Origin: Chloroflexi bacterium HGW-Chloroflexi-10
GTDB taxonomy: Bacteria; Chloroflexota; Anaerolineae; Anaerolineales; Anaerolineaceae
Assembly (NCBI GenBank): GCA_002840755.1
Contig: PHBZ01000002.1
Coordinates: 454,345 to 518,344 of the forward strand
Direction: 5' to 3'
DNA length: 64,000 nucleotides
Part shown: in pieces, positions 8,365-16,494 of the stretch
Layout: every line of letters starts with the position of its first letter
Position numbering within the stretch: the stretch's first letter is position 1
Notes under the pieces: generated by a model
Databases searched by the model: none
What the model was told of the DNA's origin: nothing
What the model saw: only the letters and a program-made list of their open reading frames with translations
Program-made: the position numbers and the translations under genes

Positions 8365-8439
8365 CGGGGCATGGCGCAGTCCGGCTAGCGTGCTTGCATG
8401 GGGTGCAAGAGGTCCAGAGTTCAAATCTCTGTGCCCCGA
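8365..8439 (+). tRNA. tRNA-Pro (anticodon GGG)
   Basis: The 75-base sequence folds into a full cloverleaf. The acceptor stem is CGGGGCA/TGCCCCG, with a C1-G72 pair and A73 as in bacterial proline tRNAs. The D stem is GCGC/GCGT. The anticodon stem CTTGC/GCAAG encloses the loop ATGGGGT with anticodon GGG at 8400-8402. The T arm is CAGAG-TTCAAAT-CTCTG. The CCA end is not fully encoded (ACA follows). It is a single gene with its own promoter and terminator. Confidence 0.97.
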
Positions 8440-8443
8440 CAGT

Positions 8444-8470
8444 AAAAGAGCCTTTATTAGGCTCTTTTTT
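8444..8470 (+). terminator. Intrinsic terminator of tRNA-Pro
   Basis: Arms AAAAGAGCC (8444-8452) and GGCTCTTTT (8460-8468) enclose a seven-base loop and end in a T run. It starts five bases after the tRNA. Confidence 0.9.
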
Positions 8471-8574
8471 ATACCATTTTTATCTATATTTTATAAAATT
8501 TTCACAAAAATTCGAACATTTACCTTCATAATTAGATACTCAAAAAAAATTGCCATCAATTATGAAGGAGAGCG

Positions 8575-10866
8575 ATGAAGACAAGGTTGGGATATTTTAG
8601 GTCACTAAGGGGAATGCTAACAATTTTATTGTTGGCCGTTTCGCTAATTCCATTAACATTTACAGGAATCATCCTGTATCAGAGAAGCCAAAAAGAACTG
8701 GTAACTCGCATTGAAAATGAACTCCAAAAACTGACTTTTATTCAGGCAGAAGCAATCGACGGCTGGGTATTGGATCGACTCAGTGATATGAGAGTAATTA
8801 GCCAGGACCCATTGATCTTCAATATGGACCCCGCCGAAGCAACCCAGGCATTGTCCCGTTATCACCAAAATTGGAATCGTTATGAACACCTGTTTTTAAT
8901 TAATCAGGAAGGAAAAGCAATCGCTTCTACAAGTGGTTCACTTAACGATTACAGCGACCGTGCATATTTCAAATTGGCAATTGCAGGCGAAGAAAACATT
9001 TCCGATGTAGTCGTCTCAAAAACAACTGGGAATACAGTGGTAGTTGTTGCAGAACCTGTTTATCATAATAGTGAAATCGTCGGTATTGTAATTTCTACGG
9101 TTCCAACAAATAGTGTAAAAAAATTATTGGAAGATACGCAAATTGGAGATACAGGCGAGGCTTATCTGATCAATACAAGCGGTACACTCATCACCCCTTC
9201 TCGTTTTAACGACGTACTCGTCGAAAAAGAGATGGTCACAGAAAAATCCGAATTGGAATTTATCGTTGATACCGAAGCCAGTAAGAACGCGCTTACCGGC
9301 AAAAGCTCTGTAAGCCAATATACCGGCTATCTGAATTACAACGTCATTGGTGCGTATACTCCCCTAAAAAATATTTCCTGGTACTTGATAATAGAACAGG
9401 GTTCTCAGGAGGCCCTTCTTCAAATTCAAAAACTGGGCAATTTGGTAATAATCATTCTGGGAGTATTGGCAATTCTGGTTACCGTCTTAGCCATTTTTTT
9501 GGCAAATTGGTTCACAAAACCACTTATCCGGATTGCAGAAATCAGCTATCAGCTTTCTGAAGGGATTATAAGAAATCCTGAAGGCATTTCAGCAATTGGT
9601 GAAGTAAAGATGCTTGTAGACGCCTACCAACAATTAATCCTTTACTTTTCTCGGATTGCCGAAATCGCGACTTCCTTAGCAGATGGAGATTTGCGGCAAA
9701 GCTTTACACCGAAATCCCAAGAAGATGTTCTGGGTCTTGCGTTACAAAAAATGCTACTCAATTTACAATCACTGATTGGATCGGTTAAGCAGAACTCCAC
9801 AGATCTGACTCAGGCAGCCAAACAAATTTCATCCAATGCTCAGCAAACTCAGAAAGCCACTGATCAGATTGCCATAACCGTCCAGGGTGTCGCTAGTGGC
9901 ATTACAGAACAAGCCGGTTCACTCAGCATAACAGTAGGTATAGTTGAAAAAAACTCAACTGGTATGGACCAAATTCTTGATAATACCTCAATTGAAGAAC
10001 AGGCAATTGTGTCCACCGCGAATATCACAACAAAGATGGAACAGGCCATTCAACAGGTCAGCCAGAACGCACAATCCGTTTCCGATCAGGCATCAAATGC
10101 TTTAAAAATTGCCAGCGATGGATCTGTCAGCATTCAGGGTACCATCACCCGTATGCAATCGATTCAATCCAGTGTAGAGCAGGCTGCCGGAAGAGTGCAG
10201 GAAATGAACACCCAATCGGAAAAAATCAGCACTATTATTAATGTCATTGCAGAAATTTCTGAACAAACCAATTTATTGGCATTGAATGCGGCCATTGAAG
10301 CAGCCCGTGCTGGCGAACATGGAAAAGGTTTTGCCGTTGTAGCAGATGAAGTAAGAAAACTGGCAGAACGCTCCGGAACCTCCACCAAGGAAATCGCTGA
10401 ATTAATCAAATCCATACAAAATGCTGCCCAAAACACATCTAGTGCCATGCAGAACAGCTTCAGCGAAGTCGAAGGTGGCGTTCAATTGGCAAATTCAGCC
10501 AAACAAGCCTTAGAGAAAATCTTAGGCTCTATAACACAGGTAGAAAATGAATCGCAGAATGCTGAACAAGCCTCCGAGAAAATGGTAGGGCTGGCGCAGG
10601 ATTTGGTATCAGCCATGCAGCAAGTAACCGAAATCGTAGATCAAAATCGATCCAATATCATCGACATCCATAAACAGACGAACCAAATTAACAGTGCCGT
10701 AGAAAATATAGCCTCTATTTCCGAGGAAAATAGTGCCTCAATTGAAGAAGTCAGCGCTTCCACTGAAGAACTGTCTGCCCAATCCGAAGAATTGGCAGCC
10801 GCGGTGCACTTGTTATCCGATATGGCGCAAAACCTGGAAGAGTTGGTTTCCAAATTCCAAACATAG
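8575..10866 (+). CDS. Methyl-accepting chemotaxis protein with dCache sensor
   Basis: This 763-residue receptor senses an extracellular signal and passes it to CheA/CheW in the cytoplasm. A first transmembrane helix lies at about residues 15-35. A double-Cache-type periplasmic domain spans about 40-285 ([18 protein letters not shown] and [18 protein letters not shown]). A second helix lies at about 290-312, followed by a HAMP-like linker and a long coiled-coil signalling domain. The conserved hairpin tip is visible as [20 protein letters not shown] and [18 protein letters not shown] near residues 560-605. The start is supported by AAGGAG before ATG at 8575. No other chemotaxis gene lies in the window, so its partners are elsewhere. 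The ligand is unknown. Confidence 0.95.
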   Translation: MKTRLGYFRSLRGMLTILLLAVSLIPLTFTGIILYQRSQKELVTRIENELQKLTFIQAEAIDGWVLDRLSDMRVISQDPLIFNMDPAEATQALSRYHQNWNRYEHLFLINQEGKAIASTSGSLNDYSDRAYFKLAIAGEENISDVVVSKTTGNTVVVVAEPVYHNSEIVGIVISTVPTNSVKKLLEDTQIGDTGEAYLINTSGTLITPSRFNDVLVEKEMVTEKSELEFIVDTEASKNALTGKSSVSQYTGYLNYNVIGAYTPLKNISWYLIIEQGSQEALLQIQKLGNLVIIILGVLAILVTVLAIFLANWFTKPLIRIAEISYQLSEGIIRNPEGISAIGEVKMLVDAYQQLILYFSRIAEIATSLADGDLRQSFTPKSQEDVLGLALQKMLLNLQSLIGSVKQNSTDLTQAAKQISSNAQQTQKATDQIAITVQGVASGITEQAGSLSITVGIVEKNSTGMDQILDNTSIEEQAIVSTANITTKMEQAIQQVSQNAQSVSDQASNALKIASDGSVSIQGTITRMQSIQSSVEQAAGRVQEMNTQSEKISTIINVIAEISEQTNLLALNAAIEAARAGEHGKGFAVVADEVRKLAERSGTSTKEIAELIKSIQNAAQNTSSAMQNSFSEVEGGVQLANSAKQALEKILGSITQVENESQNAEQASEKMVGLAQDLVSAMQQVTEIVDQNRSNIIDIHKQTNQINSAVENIASISEENSASIEEVSASTEELSAQSEELAAAVHLLSDMAQNLEELVSKFQT

Positions 10867-10880
10867 AAATTGTTAGTTCA

Positions 10881-10918
10881 ACCAGCCCGTAAGAAAATCT
10901 TCTTACGGGCTGGTTTTA
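10881..10918 (+). terminator. Intrinsic terminator after the chemotaxis receptor
   Basis: Fourteen-base arms ACCAGCCCGTAAGA (10881-10894) and TCTTACGGGCTGGT (10901-10914) form a strong hairpin followed by TTTTA. Confidence 0.9.
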
Positions 10919-11218
10919 TACGGATTTAAAATTGACTGATCCTCCAGCGCATCCATCAACATTTGTAAACCATAACTTAAATGGTAAAAATAATCAAAAC
11001 AGCAAAGCCCTACATCACTCACGATAAACTATGCGCATAAAGCGAAAGAGATCGCAGGCTCAGATATTTGAGACCCAACAGACTTGAACCACACACTGGT
11101 TAACTATCTCAATTTGAGTGGTAAGCAATTTATGGCTCTTTTCTAAGCCTTTTTCCGTATGCACCGGTAACCTCACACATCGTAAGAAACAATTCAACCG
11201 AAGACCATAAGGAGCGAC

Positions 11219-11365
11219 ATGCCTGAAACAAATTCACAATTCGCTCCGCTCCCCCCAGACCCGCCCGGCATCATCCAGGAAACCCACCGACCTATCAACC
11301 CGGCTCTTCCTGAACACCACTCCCTGAAAATGCCGTTACCTAAGTCACTGACCCGCCTTTCATGA
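11219..11365 (+). CDS. Candidate small proline-rich protein, 48 residues
   Basis: The frame starts MPETNSQFAPLPPDPPGIIQ and ends in LPKSLTRLS. A strong ribosome site AAGGAG lies at 11209-11214, four bases before the ATG, which is slightly tight. Proline makes up roughly a fifth of the residues, and no family is recognised. It sits alone in a long spacer, so it may be a real small protein, a remnant of a decayed gene, or chance. The ribosome site is the main support. Confidence 0.3.
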   Translation: MPETNSQFAPLPPDPPGIIQETHRPINPALPEHHSLKMPLPKSLTRLS

Positions 11366-11440
11366 CCTGGTTCCAAATTGCTGCTTCCTATCTTCTTCGC
11401 ATTGTCTATACAACATGCCTTTTTGTGCAATTTTTGTCTG

Positions 11441-11468
11441 GACAACCTGCCTAAATAGGCAGGTTGTC
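11441..11468. repeat. Perfect 12-base inverted repeat with AAAT loop
   Basis: Arms GACAACCTGCCT and AGGCAGGTTGTC enclose AAAT. No T run follows on either strand, so it is not a standard terminator. It could be an RNA hairpin or a protein-binding site. Confidence 0.6.
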
Positions 11469-11590
11469 AAACACACGCATCCTTGTCATAATGATTACCG
11501 GAAACTGAACATTACTTTCTTTCAAACACATCATTCCATCTCTACTGCACTACTCAGTACTCATTACTGCTCTTCCCAATTTTCTTACTC

Positions 11591-11751
11591 ATTCGTTCCT
11601 TATTCGTTCCAAAACGAATGCCGGCACCTTAACAACAAAATATACCAATATCTGGCGCTCCAAAAAAATCACCCCCACCCATACCGGTCAGATTTCAAAA
11701 TAGCATTCGTTCCGATTGGAAATTTTTTTAAATAAAAAACGATAAACGAAT
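11591..11751. repeat. Cluster of ATTCGTT/AACGAAT motifs
   Basis: ATTCGTT occurs at 11591, 11602 and 11705, and its complement AACGAAT at 11613 and 11745. The two complement copies share the longer 12-base string AAACGAATGCCG (11612-11623 and 11744-11755). The cluster lies upstream of the L,D-transpeptidase promoter. Confidence 0.5.
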
Positions 11752-11871
11752 GCCGCGTGTTCCCCTTTTTCGCAGTTCCCTGAAGTTTTAACTTCTCTAT
11801 TAAAAAGCCAGCCTCCCGAAAAATGCCTTTTTAAGCAAGGTAACAAAAAGGTCTTACCAGACCGTTTGAAT

Positions 11872-11901
11872 ATGACACATCTTGTCACAATTTGGTATAA
11901 T
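11872..11901 (+). promoter_or_regulatory. Extended -10 promoter giving a leaderless start
   Basis: TGGTATAAT at 11893-11901 is an extended -10 box. ATGACA at 11872-11877, 18 bases upstream, fits a -35 box. The ATG at 11908 lies only six bases after the -10 box, so the transcript would begin at or next to the start codon. Confidence 0.65.
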
Positions 11902-11907
11902 AAGGCC

Positions 11908-12960
11908 ATGTTCAATAACAGAATTTCACGCCGTAATTTTTTAAAGGGCACTTTATTGGGTATGAGTGCATTGACCACTACAGCCTTCCGTCCATTCTTT
12001 GGCTTGGAAGAAATGCAATCCAGTAATGATATTGCCAGAATTACAGCCGACACTGTCAGTGTTTATCAGGAACCTTCCGATAAAAGCAAAATCCTTTACC
12101 AGCGTTTTCGTGATGAATTGGTGAATGTGTATGACGAGGTAATTTCCGATGATGGCCCTGGCTACAACCCGCTCTGGTATCGGATCTGGGGCGGATATAT
12201 CCATAGCGCCTATTTGCAACGGGTTCAGATTTGTTATAACGACGTTCATAAAAACATCGCCGAAGAAGGCGCATTGGCAGAAGTGACCGTTCCCTTCATC
12301 CAATCCATGCGAAACCGGGGAACATTTGGATGGGATCCGGTATACCGCCTGTATTATGAATCTACCCATTGGGTTACTGGCTTGGATGAAGGTCCGGATG
12401 GTACACCCTGGTATAAATTAAAAGACGAACTGCTTGAAGTAGATTATCATGTGCCGGCCACCCATATGCGCATCATCCCGCTCGATGAATTATCGCCCCT
12501 TTCTCCGGATGTTCCCAATCACAAAAAACGCTTGGAAGTTTCCATTGCGCATCAGACTGTTCGCGCTTATGAATTTGACCAATTAATTTTTGAGACAAAA
12601 ATCGCATCGGGGGTGCCCAATCGCAACCCAGACTCAAGTCTGATTCCCACCGACACACCCAAAGGACAATATAATATCCAGTCCAAAATGCCTTCCAAAC
12701 ACATGGGTGATGGAAAACTGACTTCGGATATTTATGCATATGAACTTCCAGGGGTGCCTTGGGTTTGCTTTTTTGAGCCGGTTACCGGGGTTGCGTTTCA
12801 TGGCACTTATTGGCATCGCAACTTTGGCATACCCATGAGCCACGGTTGTGTCAATATGAAAACCGCTGAAGCCAAATGGTTGTTCCGTTGGGCCACACCG
12901 CCATCGGATACCCTCCCGATTGAAAAACGCGGTTTTGGAACGCAGGTCATAGTAACCTGA
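11908..12960 (+). CDS. L,D-transpeptidase (YkuD family) with Tat-type signal
   Basis: A 350-residue exported enzyme that links peptidoglycan peptides or attaches proteins to them through an active-site cysteine. The N-terminus has a twin-arginine motif, SRRNFLKG, followed by a hydrophobic stretch. An SH3-like region spans about residues 40-190. The YkuD catalytic domain runs from about 205. Its signature is HGTYWHRNFG followed by SHGCVNM, with the catalytic cysteine at residue 314. The ATG at 11908 is chosen because it puts the Tat motif next to the N-terminus; there is no good Shine-Dalgarno site and the -10 box is six bases away. In-frame upstream starts would lie in the promoter. Confidence 0.92.
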   Translation: MFNNRISRRNFLKGTLLGMSALTTTAFRPFFGLEEMQSSNDIARITADTVSVYQEPSDKSKILYQRFRDELVNVYDEVISDDGPGYNPLWYRIWGGYIHSAYLQRVQICYNDVHKNIAEEGALAEVTVPFIQSMRNRGTFGWDPVYRLYYESTHWVTGLDEGPDGTPWYKLKDELLEVDYHVPATHMRIIPLDELSPLSPDVPNHKKRLEVSIAHQTVRAYEFDQLIFETKIASGVPNRNPDSSLIPTDTPKGQYNIQSKMPSKHMGDGKLTSDIYAYELPGVPWVCFFEPVTGVAFHGTYWHRNFGIPMSHGCVNMKTAEAKWLFRWATPPSDTLPIEKRGFGTQVIVT

Positions 12961-12970
12961 CAAACCCAAA

Positions 12971-14146
12971 TCAAACAAATTTTTGAAAGACCATGTTGCC
13001 TAACAGGCGTCCTTTGTGTGATAGCCGGATAAATTCGTCAGTCTTCATTTCCAAAAGGCCCTGAGAGATCAATTGCTGAATCTCATCTCTAAACACTTCC
13101 GCTGGAGAAGAACCGAACCGGGCGGTAAAATCAGGAATGGATACACCTTCTTCCACCAGGCGTAATCCAACCATCATTGTCTCCTGTTGTTCGGTGAAAT
13201 TATCCACTATGTGAGTTTGTTTAACGGCCGGGCTCTGCCGCAGATCACCTGCGGTCTGGGATAATGCCCTTAGGTATTCACCTACTCCGCTAACATTTTC
13301 TGTACGTTTTCCATTAAAAAATCCATGTGCCCCCGCTCCAATACCCAGATAAGGTTGATTGTGCCAATATTGCAAATTGTGTTGACAGCGCCAATCATTC
13401 TTCTGATCTTGAAAAGCAAAATTGGATATTTCATAAGCATAATAACCACTCTCGCTCAACCTTTGATTTGCCAGTTCATACATCGAAGCAGCCAAATCAT
13501 CATCCGGTTGGACGACCAAACCCCGCTGTACCCAATCCCATAAAGGTGTTCCTTCTTCAATTCCCAAGGCATATAATGAAAGATGCCTTGGGTTTAATCC
13601 TAAAATCATGTTTAATGTATCTTCCCATTCTGTCAATGTCTGATCCGGAAGACCGTAAATAAGATCCAGGTTAAAATTATCAAAATCAGCCAACTGTGCA
13701 TTTTTTGCTGCTTCGATAGAATCTGAAAAGTTATGTATTCTACCCATCAAATTTAAATGTCTGACCTGGCTGGTTTGTACACCAAAACTAATCCGGTTAT
13801 AACCAATCCGGCGGATTTGTTTCAAATATTCGAGGTTTACCGTTCCAGGATTCGCTTCCAAACTGATTTCAGCCGCACTATCCACTTTAAAATGGACAAA
13901 AACAGTATCCAAAATGGTACTCAAATGTGGTGTAGTTAATAAAGTTGGCGTACCCCCACCCAAAAAAATCGTTTTTACGGGTAATTGTCCATTAAACATT
14001 TCTCCATAGAAACTGATTTCTTTAACGATCGCGTCCACATAAGCAGGAATCAAATGATTAATACCTGCGTATGTGTTAAAATCGCAATAAGAACACCTTT
14101 TTTGGCAAAAAGGAATATGGATGTAAATACTGGTTGTGGGCAGCAT
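12971..14146 (-). CDS. hemW: Radical SAM heme chaperone HemW-like protein
   Basis: The 391-residue product belongs to the family once annotated as oxygen-independent coproporphyrinogen oxidase. Most such members are HemW heme chaperones. The start shows SIYIHIPFCQKRCSYCDF with cluster cysteines 14, 18 and 21, where the extra Cys-Asp-Phe is characteristic. Further family motifs are FLGGGTPTLL, EANPGT, ISFGVQTSQ and the C-terminal HemN-like domain (GIGAGAHGF). The ATG at 14146 fits the family N-terminus. No ribosome site is present, and a -10-like box lies six bases upstream, so the mRNA may be leaderless. An in-frame TTG at 14182 is less likely. True coproporphyrinogen dehydrogenase activity cannot be excluded from sequence alone. 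Confidence 0.9.
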   Translation of the reverse strand: MLPTTSIYIHIPFCQKRCSYCDFNTYAGINHLIPAYVDAIVKEISFYGEMFNGQLPVKTIFLGGGTPTLLTTPHLSTILDTVFVHFKVDSAAEISLEANPGTVNLEYLKQIRRIGYNRISFGVQTSQVRHLNLMGRIHNFSDSIEAAKNAQLADFDNFNLDLIYGLPDQTLTEWEDTLNMILGLNPRHLSLYALGIEEGTPLWDWVQRGLVVQPDDDLAASMYELANQRLSESGYYAYEISNFAFQDQKNDWRCQHNLQYWHNQPYLGIGAGAHGFFNGKRTENVSGVGEYLRALSQTAGDLRQSPAVKQTHIVDNFTEQQETMMVGLRLVEEGVSIPDFTARFGSSPAEVFRDEIQQLISQGLLEMKTDEFIRLSHKGRLLGNMVFQKFV

Positions 14147-14152
14147 GCACAC

Positions 14153-14182
14153 AGGATAACACAAGTCTGGTTTGAATTCCAA
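14153..14182 (-). promoter_or_regulatory. Promoter of hemW with leaderless geometry
   Basis: On the minus strand TTGGAA (14182-14177) is followed after 18 bases by TATCCT (14158-14153), preceded by TG as an extended -10. The ATG at 14146 is six bases further. Confidence 0.5.
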
Positions 14183-14215
14183 ATATCCAATAACAATTTG
14201 CGGAATTTTTCGCTG

Positions 14216-14224
14216 TGGTATAAT
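14216..14224 (+). promoter_or_regulatory. Extended -10 promoter of the LysM protein gene
   Basis: TGGTATAAT is a perfect extended -10 box about 48 bases before the ATG at 14272. A weak TTTGCG at 14197-14202 could serve as a -35 box. Confidence 0.6.
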
Positions 14225-14271
14225 CCGCCAAATAAGGAATTTCTCAGTACAAATTAAATCAAAGGAAAATT

Positions 14272-15426
14272 ATGGCATCTGAAAATTCACAAACAAAAAA
14301 CGTTACCTGCCCGGTATGCGGTTCACGTGTCAGTGAAAGCGCATCTCGCTGTCTGGTTTGTGGAACAAGTTTAAACAAAGTCGTTGAAAAAACGGATGAA
14401 AAGAAAAAGCCTGAAGTTCAAAGCCCCAAAATGCCTTCTATATCGTTGAACCTGCCATTGGCAATCGGCTTAATTATTATCCTGTTGGCAATTGGTGCAG
14501 GAGCCGTCTATGCCGTATTAAAAAATACAGGAGCAGTAGTTGAACCAACACCAACAGCTACTGCTACGCTCACCGCAACAACAACAGTAACTTCAACCAT
14601 CACAATCACCCCCACCCTCGAATCTACCGCCACCCCCCTGCCGGATCTTGAATATACAATCAAATCTGGAGATACATGTGGATTAATCGCCGTACTATAC
14701 AATGTGTCAATCAACTCCATCATCATTAATAATGGATTGAATGCGGAATGTACAGATCTGACAGTTGGTAATGTACTAAAGATCCCACAGCCCACACCAA
14801 CAGCATCTCCCCAGCCAACAGCTACCCTGAGTGGATCGGATGCAACTGAAGCAGCTTGTAGCAAAATCGAATACACAGTGGTAGCTGGGGATACTCTTAG
14901 TTCCATTGCCCGCAATTACAATGTTTCAATGGAATCAATTAAAGCCTGGAATTCTATGTCCAATGATGTAGTATATGAAGGTATGCGCATGACGGTGCCT
15001 TTGTGTGAACGTCTGCCAACGGCTGGCCCAACCCCTACAGCTACACTACCGCCACCTTATCCTGCTCCGGTATTACTTTTACCGGCAGATGGAGCACCAT
15101 TTACAGCCGCTAATGACACCATTGCTTTGCAATGGGCAGCTTCGGGCAATTTACTTGAAAACGAGGCGTATGCAGTCACTATTGAGGATGTTACCGGTGG
15201 AGAAGGACGCAAATTGGTCGAATATGTCACGGATACGAAATTTATCGTACCTACAACATTCCGTCCGAATGACTCTACACCCCATATCATCCGCTGGACA
15301 GTTGTCACAGCCCGCCAAACCGCAACGGGGGCTGATGGCCAACCCGTGTACGAGCCAGCTGGCGCTGTAAGCATACCTCGGACCTTTATCTGGTGGGCGA
15401 ATGCCGCAACAACGCCTACACCATAA
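14272..15426 (+). CDS. Zinc-ribbon membrane protein with two LysM domains
   Basis: This 384-residue protein begins with a cytoplasmic zinc ribbon (VTCPVCGSRV and SRCLVCGTSL). A single transmembrane helix lies near residues 62-84, followed by a Thr/Pro-rich stalk. Two LysM domains follow: LEYTIKSGDTCGLIAVLYNV at about 124 and IEYTVVAGDTLSSIARNYNV at about 200. A beta-sandwich-like C-terminus (APVLLLPADGAPFTAANDTI) completes it. LysM domains bind peptidoglycan or chitin-like glycans. The likely role is a cell-wall-anchored membrane protein with an internal zinc site; the partner is unknown. The start is supported by AAGGAAAATT before the ATG. It converges on trxB through a shared terminator. 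Confidence 0.88.
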   Translation: MASENSQTKNVTCPVCGSRVSESASRCLVCGTSLNKVVEKTDEKKKPEVQSPKMPSISLNLPLAIGLIIILLAIGAGAVYAVLKNTGAVVEPTPTATATLTATTTVTSTITITPTLESTATPLPDLEYTIKSGDTCGLIAVLYNVSINSIIINNGLNAECTDLTVGNVLKIPQPTPTASPQPTATLSGSDATEAACSKIEYTVVAGDTLSSIARNYNVSMESIKAWNSMSNDVVYEGMRMTVPLCERLPTAGPTPTATLPPPYPAPVLLLPADGAPFTAANDTIALQWAASGNLLENEAYAVTIEDVTGGEGRKLVEYVTDTKFIVPTTFRPNDSTPHIIRWTVVTARQTATGADGQPVYEPAGAVSIPRTFIWWANAATTPTP

Positions 15427-15431
15427 GAATC

Positions 15432-15465
15432 AAAAAACTGGAGCATCCAAATGCTCCAGTTTTTT
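15432..15465. terminator. Bidirectional terminator between LysM gene and trxB
   Basis: Arms AAAAAACTGGAGCAT (15432-15446) and ATGCTCCAGTTTTTT (15451-15465) form a hairpin with T runs on both strands, serving both convergent genes. Confidence 0.9.
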
Positions 15466-15467
15466 AC

Positions 15468-16436
15468 TTATTCGTTTTCTTCCAAAAATCGTGTTGCCTG
15501 GATCGCTGCCGCGGCGCCCATTCCGGCCGAAACAACAACCTGTTTAAACGTAGAGTCCATTACTTCACCGGCAGCAAAAATACCTGGTCGGCTGGTTTCC
15601 ATTTTTGAATTCGCAAAAATATACCCATGCTCGTCCATGTCCACTTTATTTCTGAACATTTCCGTATTAGGGGTATGGCCAATAAAAACAAACACCCCAT
15701 CAGTTGGAAATACTGATTGTTCGCCGGTAAGTACATTTTCTAAAACTACACCGGTTACTGCAGCTTCCCCTTGAATTTCTTTGACAACCGAATTCCAGAT
15801 AAAATTCATTTTTGGGTTGTCAGCCGCTCTGGTTTGCAGAATTTTGCCTGCGCGCAATTGATCGCGGCGATGGATTACTGTTACCGAGGAAGCAAATCGG
15901 GTCAAAAACAAACCTTCTTCCAGAGCGCTATCCCCTCCGCCGACAACAACAACTTTTTTTTCTTTGAAAAACCAGCCGTCACAGGTACCGCAATAAGAAA
16001 CTCCCCTTCCGGTCAGGCTCTTCTCACCTGGAATATTTAACAAATTTGGGCTTGCGCCGGTACTGATTATTACACTGCGGGTTTTGAATTCCTGACTGTA
16101 TGTTTTTATTATAAATGGGTGTTTTGAAAAATCGACATCGGTTACCGAATCATATTCATAGCGAGCCCCAAACCGTTCGGCTTGTTTTTGGAAAAGCTCC
16201 CCCAATTCACTTCCGCCAACACCATCCGGAAAACCAGGATAATTCTCAATAGAGTGAGTTAATGAAGCCTGCCCACCCAAAGACATGCCGGTTAACACTA
16301 ATGGAGATAATTCAGCCCGTGCTGCATATAGAGCCGCCGATAATCCTGCCGGTCCTGCACCTAAAACAATAACATCCTCAATCTTTGTGTGTGATTGTGG
16401 TTGATTGGTTTGTAGATTTGTTAGATTTAACTCCAT
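15468..16436 (-). CDS. trxB: Thioredoxin reductase
   Basis: A 322-residue low-molecular-weight thioredoxin reductase that passes electrons from NADPH through FAD to thioredoxin. The FAD-binding motif is VLGAGPAGLSAALYAAR near residue 24. The redox-active CGTC has cysteines 149 and 152. The NADPH-binding motif VVGGGDSALEE lies downstream, and the FAD-contacting GVFVFIGHTPN and PGIFAAGEV segments close the protein. The ATG is preceded by AGGAGA. No thioredoxin gene is adjacent. The NADPH loop carries HRRDQLR, compatible with NADPH use. Confidence 0.96.
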   Translation of the reverse strand: MELNLTNLQTNQPQSHTKIEDVIVLGAGPAGLSAALYAARAELSPLVLTGMSLGGQASLTHSIENYPGFPDGVGGSELGELFQKQAERFGARYEYDSVTDVDFSKHPFIIKTYSQEFKTRSVIISTGASPNLLNIPGEKSLTGRGVSYCGTCDGWFFKEKKVVVVGGGDSALEEGLFLTRFASSVTVIHRRDQLRAGKILQTRAADNPKMNFIWNSVVKEIQGEAAVTGVVLENVLTGEQSVFPTDGVFVFIGHTPNTEMFRNKVDMDEHGYIFANSKMETSRPGIFAAGEVMDSTFKQVVVSAGMGAAAAIQATRFLEENE

Positions 16437-16494
16437 GGAGTTCTCCTATGTTTAATTTCTTTTATTAATATAGATGCTATTAGGCTTGTAAATG

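Larger units (their letters stand above)
10919..11892. other. Long spacer, almost gene-free
   Basis: Nearly 1 kb separates the chemotaxis receptor from the L,D-transpeptidase. It contains one candidate small reading frame (11219-11365), a 28-base perfect inverted repeat (11441-11468) and five copies of an ATTCGTT/AACGAAT motif (11591-11751). No protein of recognisable family and no known RNA fold was found. A C-rich block around 11240-11300 differs in composition from the AT-rich surroundings. Confidence 0.5.

Noticed and set aside
11194..11445. 83-codon minus-strand frame
   Set aside because: It lies antisense to a better candidate with a ribosome site and has no recognisable features.
11441..11468. 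Hairpin as an intrinsic terminator
   Set aside because: No T run follows on either strand and no gene ends close by.
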